Assembly: GCA_029862935.1 (NCBI GenBank)
Contig: JAOTWK010000090.1
Location: 1-10,286 of the forward strand
DNA length: 10,286 nt
Direction: 5' to 3'
Source: Gemmatimonadota bacterium
GTDB lineage: Bacteria; Gemmatimonadota; Gemmatimonadetes; Gemmatimonadales; GWC2-71-9
Shown here one piece after another: positions 6,201-10,286 of the stretch; positions within the stretch are counted from its first letter, which is position 1; each line of letters starts with the position of its first letter. The position numbers were made by a program, and so were the translations under genes. The notes under the pieces are model-generated. The model saw only the letters and a program-made list of their open reading frames with translations, was not told the origin of the DNA and made no database searches.

Positions 6201-9200
6201 CCGTCCCTCCGGCACGGAGCACTCGTTGGAGTACACTGGTCCCGGTGGGCGGTCGGTCGGAACCACTGCGAGTCCCCGGCCGCAGGCCTGCCGCCTCCTC
6301 GTGCCACTGCTGGAGCGACTTGACCCCGCCTCGTCGGCTCCGCAGCGCCAGCACTGCATCGCACGCCGCACTGGCCGCGGACATCGTCGTCATGTAGGGC
6401 ACCCGATGTCGGATGGCTGCGCGACGGATCTCGTAGTCGTCTTTGAGCGTGAGTTTTCCGAGGGGCGTGTTGATGAGGACCTGAACGTCACCCGAAATGA
6501 TGAGGTCCACCGGGTTGGGACGTCCCTCGTGTACCTTGGCCACGTACTCGGTGGGAACTCCCCGCCCCCGCAGATACTTTGCGGTGCCCTCCGTCGCCAT
6601 GATCCTGAAGCCCATCTCGTGCAAGCGGCGCACAATCGGCAGCACGGTCGGCTTGTCGTTGTCGTTCACAGTAACGAACACGGCACCTTCGAGCGGAAGC
6701 GGCCAGTCCGCGGCAACCTGCGCCTTGGCAAAGGCCATACCGAAGCTGTCGGCCACGCCCATGACCTCGCCGGTGGACCGCATCTCGGGACCCAGAATCA
6801 CGTCAACATTGGGAAGCTTGGCGAAGGGGAATACGGCCTCTTTCACCGCTACATACGGCATCTGGACGCTGTCTACAACGCCGATCGCGTCGAGCGACTG
6901 CCCGATCATCACGGCCGCCGAGAGCTTCGCCAGGGGCACGCCAGTCGCCTTGCTCACAAACGGGATGGTCCGGCTCGCGCGCGGATTCACCTCGAGCACA
7001 TACACGACACCCTCTTTCACGGCGTACTGCACATTGATCAATCCCACCACACCCAACTCCAGCGCGTATGCGCGAGTGTGCTCGCACATCTTCTCGACAG
7101 CGTGCTCCTCCAGCAGGTAGGGCGGAAGTACGCATGCGGAATCGCCGGAATGCACACCTGCATCTTCGATGTGCTGCATGACACCGCCGATGGCGCAGCG
7201 TGTTCCGTCCGCGATGGCATCCACGTCCGCCTCGAAGGCATCTTCGAGAAACCGGTCGATCAACACCGGATGTTCGGGCGACACGCGCGCTGCTCGCTCG
7301 AAATAGCTCCGCAACCCGGGCTCGTCGTACACGATCTCCATCGCACGGCCGCCCAGCACGTATGAGGGGCGCACGAGCACCGGATAGCCCACCTCGTTCG
7401 CCACCGTCACAGCTTCGTCGACCGTCCTCGCCGTGCCATTCGGTGGCTGCGTCACCCCGAGCTTTCGGCTCAGCGCGTCGAACCGTCGTCGGTCCTCGGC
7501 AATGTCGATTGCATCTGGACTGGTGCCCAAGATCGGTATGTGCAGCGCTTCGAGACCCTTCGCGAGCTTGAGCGGGGTCTGCCCCCCCAGTTGCACAACG
7601 ACGCCTTTCGGGTTCTCAAGTCGGATGATCTCAAGCACGTCTTCCAGGGTGAGGGGCTCGAAGTACAGTTTGTCGGAAATGTCGAAGTCCGTGGAAACCG
7701 TCTCGGGATTCGAGTTCACCATGATGGTGCGGTATCCCAACTCCCGAAACGCCAGACCAGCACGGACACAACAGTAGTCGAACTCGACACCTTGCCCGAT
7801 ACGGTTGGGACCGCTTCCCAGAATGACAATGCCCTGCTCACCCAGTGGCTCTGACTCATTCTCTTCTTCGTAACACGAGTAGTAGTACGGGGTCGCAGAC
7901 GGGAACTCACCCGCGCACGTGTCGACCACCTTGTACGTGGGGTGGATTGCGAGTTCCCATCGGCGCGTGCGGACTTCCCCCTCCGAGATACCTCGCAACG
8001 CTGCGAGCTGCCGGTCCGAGAATCCGAGCCGTTTCATCGACCGGAGCAGATCCCCACTCATCTTCCGCGCGCCCGCAAACTCGCCCTCCGCGACGAGCAG
8101 ATCCTCGAGCTGCCACAGGAACCAACGATCGATCCCCGTCAGGGTCGAGATCTCATCGACCGTTACTCCGGCTTGGAGAGCACGCTTGATCTGAAAGATC
8201 CGTTCAGGCCTCGGAGTGCGGAGCATCGCCCGTAGCTCCTGCACGTCGCCGGACTCGAGCCCGTCGTCGGCCGGATGCGCGCCCACGACCCATCCCGGCC
8301 GATCGATTTCCAGCGAGCGGATCCCCTTTTGGAAGGCCTCTTTGAAGGTTCGGCCAATCGCCATGGACTCCCCGACGGACTTCATCTGTGTCGTGAGTCG
8401 GTTGTCGGCCGTCGGGAACTTCTCGAAAGCGAATCGCGGGAACTTGGCCACGACGTAGTCGAGCACCGGCTCGAACGACGCCGGCGTCGTCTTGGTGATG
8501 TCGTTGGGCAGCTCATCCAGCGTGTAGCCGACGGCCAGCTTGGTGCCGATACGCGCGATGGGAAATCCCGTTGCCTTCGACGCAAGCGCCGACGATCGCG
8601 AGACGCGCGGGTTCATCTCGATCGTCAGCATCTCCCCGTTTTCGGGATCGAGCGCAAACTGGATGTTGCAGCCGCCGGCATCGACACCCACTTCGCGAAT
8701 GATGGCGATGGCCGCATCGCGCATGGTCTGGTACTCCCGGTCGGTGAGCGTCATCGCTGGCGCGACTGTGACCGAATCGCCCGTGTGCACACCCATCGGA
8801 TCGAAGTTCTCGATCGAGCATACGATGACGACGTTGTCACGTCGGTCACGCATCACCTCGAGCTCGAACTCCTTCCAGCCGAGCACGGACTGCTCGATCA
8901 GCGCGGACCCCACGGGCGAGAGGTCCAGCGCGCGGCGCACCTGCGCTTCGTATTCCTCGACGTTGTACGCCACCCCACCGCCGGTTCCTCCCAGCGTAAA
9001 AGACGGCCGCACGATGGCCGGGTAGCCTACGTCGTCCACCAGACGCATCGCCTCGTCGGAGGAGTTGACCACCGCCCCACGCGGCACGGCGAGACCGATC
9101 CGCGCCATGGCCTCGCCAAACTCCCTCCGATCCTCGGCCATGCGGATCGCGCGCTCATCAGCACCGATCAACTCCACGCCGAACCGCTCCAACGTGCCGT

Positions 9201-9513
9201 CTCGCGCGAGCGCCATCGCGACGTTGAGCGCCGTCTGTCCACCCATCGTCGGGAGCAGCGCGTCCGGTCGCTCCGCCTCGATGACCCGAGCGACCCATTC
9301 CGGTGTCACCGGCTCGATGTAAGTCCGATCCGCCAACTCCGGATCGGTCATGATCGTGGCCGGATTGGAGTTCACGAGAATGACGCGGTAGCCCTCTTCC
9401 TTGAGTGCCTTGACGGCCTGGGTGCCCGAATAGTCGAACTCGGCAGCCTGACCGATCACGATCGGTCCAGACCCGATGAGCAGAATGCTCTGGATGTCAG
9501 TTCGCTTGGGCAT
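6187..9513 (-). CDS. carB: Carbamoyl-phosphate synthase large subunit
   Basis: Makes carbamoyl phosphate from bicarbonate, glutamine-derived ammonia and two ATP, for pyrimidine and arginine synthesis; works with the CarA glutaminase, which is not in this window. At 1108 residues it is slightly longer than the E. coli enzyme (1073). Two homologous halves are visible: the first opens with [11 protein letters not shown] (13-23) and carries an ATP-grasp with G-G-T-G-G-G (175-180) and E-M-N-P-R (299-303). The oligomerisation region spans about 405-550. The second half opens with [10 protein letters not shown] (566-575) and has E-V-N-P-R-A-S-R (841-848). The C-terminal MGS-like allosteric domain starts near 940, with Thr974, Thr977, Lys993 and Asn1015 aligning with E. 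coli nucleotide-binding residues. A tail of about 45 residues follows. GAGG six bases upstream supports the start, which lies inside the 3' end of rmd. Confidence 0.97.
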   Translation of the reverse strand: MPKRTDIQSILLIGSGPIVIGQAAEFDYSGTQAVKALKEEGYRVILVNSNPATIMTDPELADRTYIEPVTPEWVARVIEAERPDALLPTMGGQTALNVAMALARDGTLERFGVELIGADERAIRMAEDRREFGEAMARIGLAVPRGAVVNSSDEAMRLVDDVGYPAIVRPSFTLGGTGGGVAYNVEEYEAQVRRALDLSPVGSALIEQSVLGWKEFELEVMRDRRDNVVIVCSIENFDPMGVHTGDSVTVAPAMTLTDREYQTMRDAAIAIIREVGVDAGGCNIQFALDPENGEMLTIEMNPRVSRSSALASKATGFPIARIGTKLAVGYTLDELPNDITKTTPASFEPVLDYVVAKFPRFAFEKFPTADNRLTTQMKSVGESMAIGRTFKEAFQKGIRSLEIDRPGWVVGAHPADDGLESGDVQELRAMLRTPRPERIFQIKRALQAGVTVDEISTLTGIDRWFLWQLEDLLVAEGEFAGARKMSGDLLRSMKRLGFSDRQLAALRGISEGEVRTRRWELAIHPTYKVVDTCAGEFPSATPYYYSCYEEENESEPLGEQGIVILGSGPNRIGQGVEFDYCCVRAGLAFRELGYRTIMVNSNPETVSTDFDISDKLYFEPLTLEDVLEIIRLENPKGVVVQLGGQTPLKLAKGLEALHIPILGTSPDAIDIAEDRRRFDALSRKLGVTQPPNGTARTVDEAVTVANEVGYPVLVRPSYVLGGRAMEIVYDEPGLRSYFERAARVSPEHPVLIDRFLEDAFEADVDAIADGTRCAIGGVMQHIEDAGVHSGDSACVLPPYLLEEHAVEKMCEHTRAYALELGVVGLINVQYAVKEGVVYVLEVNPRASRTIPFVSKATGVPLAKLSAAVMIGQSLDAIGVVDSVQMPYVAVKEAVFPFAKLPNVDVILGPEMRSTGEVMGVADSFGMAFAKAQVAADWPLPLEGAVFVTVNDNDKPTVLPIVRRLHEMGFRIMATEGTAKYLRGRGVPTEYVAKVHEGRPNPVDLIISGDVQVLINTPLGKLTLKDDYEIRRAAIRHRVPYMTTMSAASAACDAVLALRSRRGGVKSLQQWHEEAAGLRPGTRSGSDRPPTGTSVLQRVLRAGGTVEGD
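6205..6210 (-). promoter_or_regulatory. Ribosome binding site deciding the murB start
   Basis: GGAGGG on the minus strand, four bases before the TTG at 6200-6198 and inside the carB coding end. The GTG candidate at 6179 lies about 25 bases away, too far to use it. This favours a TTG start that overlaps the carB stop. Confidence 0.6.
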
Positions 9514-10286
9514 GTACGACCTCGGTCAGGGCCTCATCGAGCGACCGCCGCGGCTCCCAGTCAGTCAGCTCCTTGAGTTTCGCAGCGTCGCCTACCAGAT
9601 GTGGGATATCGGCAGGCCGCACCAGTTCCGGATCCTCCACCGGCTCGGCCTGATGTCCCACGATTGCGGCGAGTCGGTCAAACAACTCCCGCAAGGTGAG
9701 GGCGTCACCGCCCGCCACATTGTAGATCTCTCCGGCGATTCCGAACCGCAGAAGCTCTCCATAGGCATCGACGACATCGGACACGTGTAGGAACTCCCGC
9801 GCAGGAGCCAGGCTACCGACTTTGACCGTACGCTCTCCGGTTCGCTTGGCCGCGAGCAATCGGCGCGCAAAGGCCGGCACCACAAAGCGATCGTCCTGGC
9901 CGCGACCGGTGTGCGGGAAGGGCCTGGCGATCACGACCTCGAGACCGGTTCGCCGGCCTACCTCGAGGGCCGCGTTCTCAGCGCCCAGCTTGGATGCTGC
10001 GTAGGGGGAGCACGGCTCGGCCGGGTCGGACTCGACCCTCGCACGGCCCGATCCTTTGCCATATACCTCTGCCGTCGACACGATGAGTAACCTCGAATCC
10101 GCCCGACCCGTGGATCGTTGACGGCCCAGCTCCTCCGCGAGCCGCGCTGTCCCGACGGCGTTGATCTCCCACGCATCTCCCGGATCTCGGCGGGCATCGC
10201 CACCGGAGGCCACGGCGGCCAAGTGGGCTACCGCGTCGAAGCGTTGCGACAGCGCACCGCGTACCGACAGCGGATCGAGCAGCTCG
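9497..10286 (-). CDS. rmd: GDP-6-deoxy-4-keto-mannose reductase (RMD-like), 5' end cut by window edge
   Basis: Extended short-chain dehydrogenase of which the last 262 or so residues are visible; the N-terminal glycine-rich NAD(P) motif lies beyond base 10286, and no true start is in the window. Visible family parts are [10 protein letters not shown], the N-A-V-G-T helix, the active-site strand S-T-A-E-V-Y-G, Y-A-A-S-K with catalytic Tyr and Lys, and [11 protein letters not shown] followed by F-V-V-P-A-F-A-R. That last segment, and the late [15 protein letters not shown], resemble GDP-6-deoxy-D-mannose reductases (RMD), which make GDP-D-rhamnose. RMD usually reads RPFNHTGPGQ, so two positions differ. 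The 3' end overlaps carB by 17 bases. Alternatives are another GDP- or UDP-sugar 4-reductase or 4-epimerase of the same superfamily; the general fold is certain, the substrate is not. Confidence 0.68.
   Translation of the reverse strand, partial: ELLDPLSVRGALSQRFDAVAHLAAVASGGDARRDPGDAWEINAVGTARLAEELGRQRSTGRADSRLLIVSTAEVYGKGSGRARVESDPAEPCSPYAASKLGAENAALEVGRRTGLEVVIARPFPHTGRGQDDRFVVPAFARRLLAAKRTGERTVKVGSLAPAREFLHVSDVVDAYGELLRFGIAGEIYNVAGGDALTLRELFDRLAAIVGHQAEPVEDPELVRPADIPHLVGDAAKLKELTDWEPRRSLDEALTEVVHAQAN
9520..9523 (-). promoter_or_regulatory. Ribosome binding site of carB
   Basis: GAGG on the minus strand, six bases before the carB ATG and within the last codons of rmd. It supports the chosen carB start and co-translation of carB with the sugar reductase gene. 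Confidence 0.5.

Noticed and set aside
6201..6371. 57-residue N-terminal extension of MurB
   Set aside because: It overlaps carB out of frame and has low-complexity Arg/Ser/Cys composition; a good ribosome site precedes the TTG at 6200.
6163..7365. Plus-strand open frame of 400 codons opposite the carB 3' end
   Set aside because: It is a shadow of carB in GC-rich DNA with no motifs and no ribosome site of note.
8275..9576. Long plus-strand open frame of 433 codons opposite carB
   Set aside because: It mirrors the carB coding strand, is rich in His/Arg/Asp as expected for the complement of high-GC genes, and shows no recognisable domain.

Overview
The window is one continuous, tightly packed block of eight protein-coding genes, all on the minus strand, so transcription runs from the right edge to the left. 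In that order they are: a GDP-sugar reductase like RMD (cut by the right edge), carB, murB, then a WbpD-type acetyltransferase, a WbpE-type aminotransferase, a WbpB-type oxidoreductase, a WbpA-type nucleotide-sugar dehydrogenase and a Ugd-type UDP-glucose dehydrogenase (cut by the left edge). The DNA is visibly GC-rich. MurB shows a peptidoglycan-making bacterium, and the sugar genes point to a surface polysaccharide (O-antigen, capsule or exopolysaccharide). I cannot fix the phylum. The codon choice and the heptamer array would suit a high-GC Gram-negative lineage such as Gemmatimonadota, but that is a guess.

Right part (about 5265-10286): rmd, carB and murB overlap one another at their ends, with no room for internal promoters. 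CarB is a full-length carbamoyl-phosphate synthase large subunit and MurB is a compact UDP-N-acetylenolpyruvoylglucosamine reductase. Finding these two primary-metabolism genes inside a sugar-nucleotide gene string is the oddest part of the gene order.

Middle (5155-5273): the only non-coding stretch of note is a degenerate tandem array of 17 heptamers in perfect register. It begins inside the last codons and stop of murB and ends 7 bases before the wbpD start. It separates the carB-murB part from the sugar-acid part.

Left part (1-5147): wbpD, wbpE, wbpB and wbpA encode the four steps known from Pseudomonas aeruginosa and Bordetella for making UDP-2,3-diacetamido-2,3-dideoxy-glucuronic acid from UDP-GlcNAc: oxidation at C6 (WbpA), oxidation at C3 (WbpB), transamination (WbpE) and N-acetylation (WbpD). 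They lie in reverse order of the reactions. The last three junctions are all ATGA overlaps (wbpE/wbpB, wbpB/wbpA, wbpA/ugd), implying translational coupling. The C2 epimerase WbpI, which would give the manno form, is not in the window. Ugd adds UDP-glucuronate and the RMD-like enzyme probably GDP-D-rhamnose, so the locus can supply at least three building blocks for an acidic glycan. I see no tRNA, rRNA, CRISPR, insertion sequence or clear rho-independent terminator. The window looks like a known type of pathway in an unusual arrangement, not a new system; the heptamer array is the most unexplained element.
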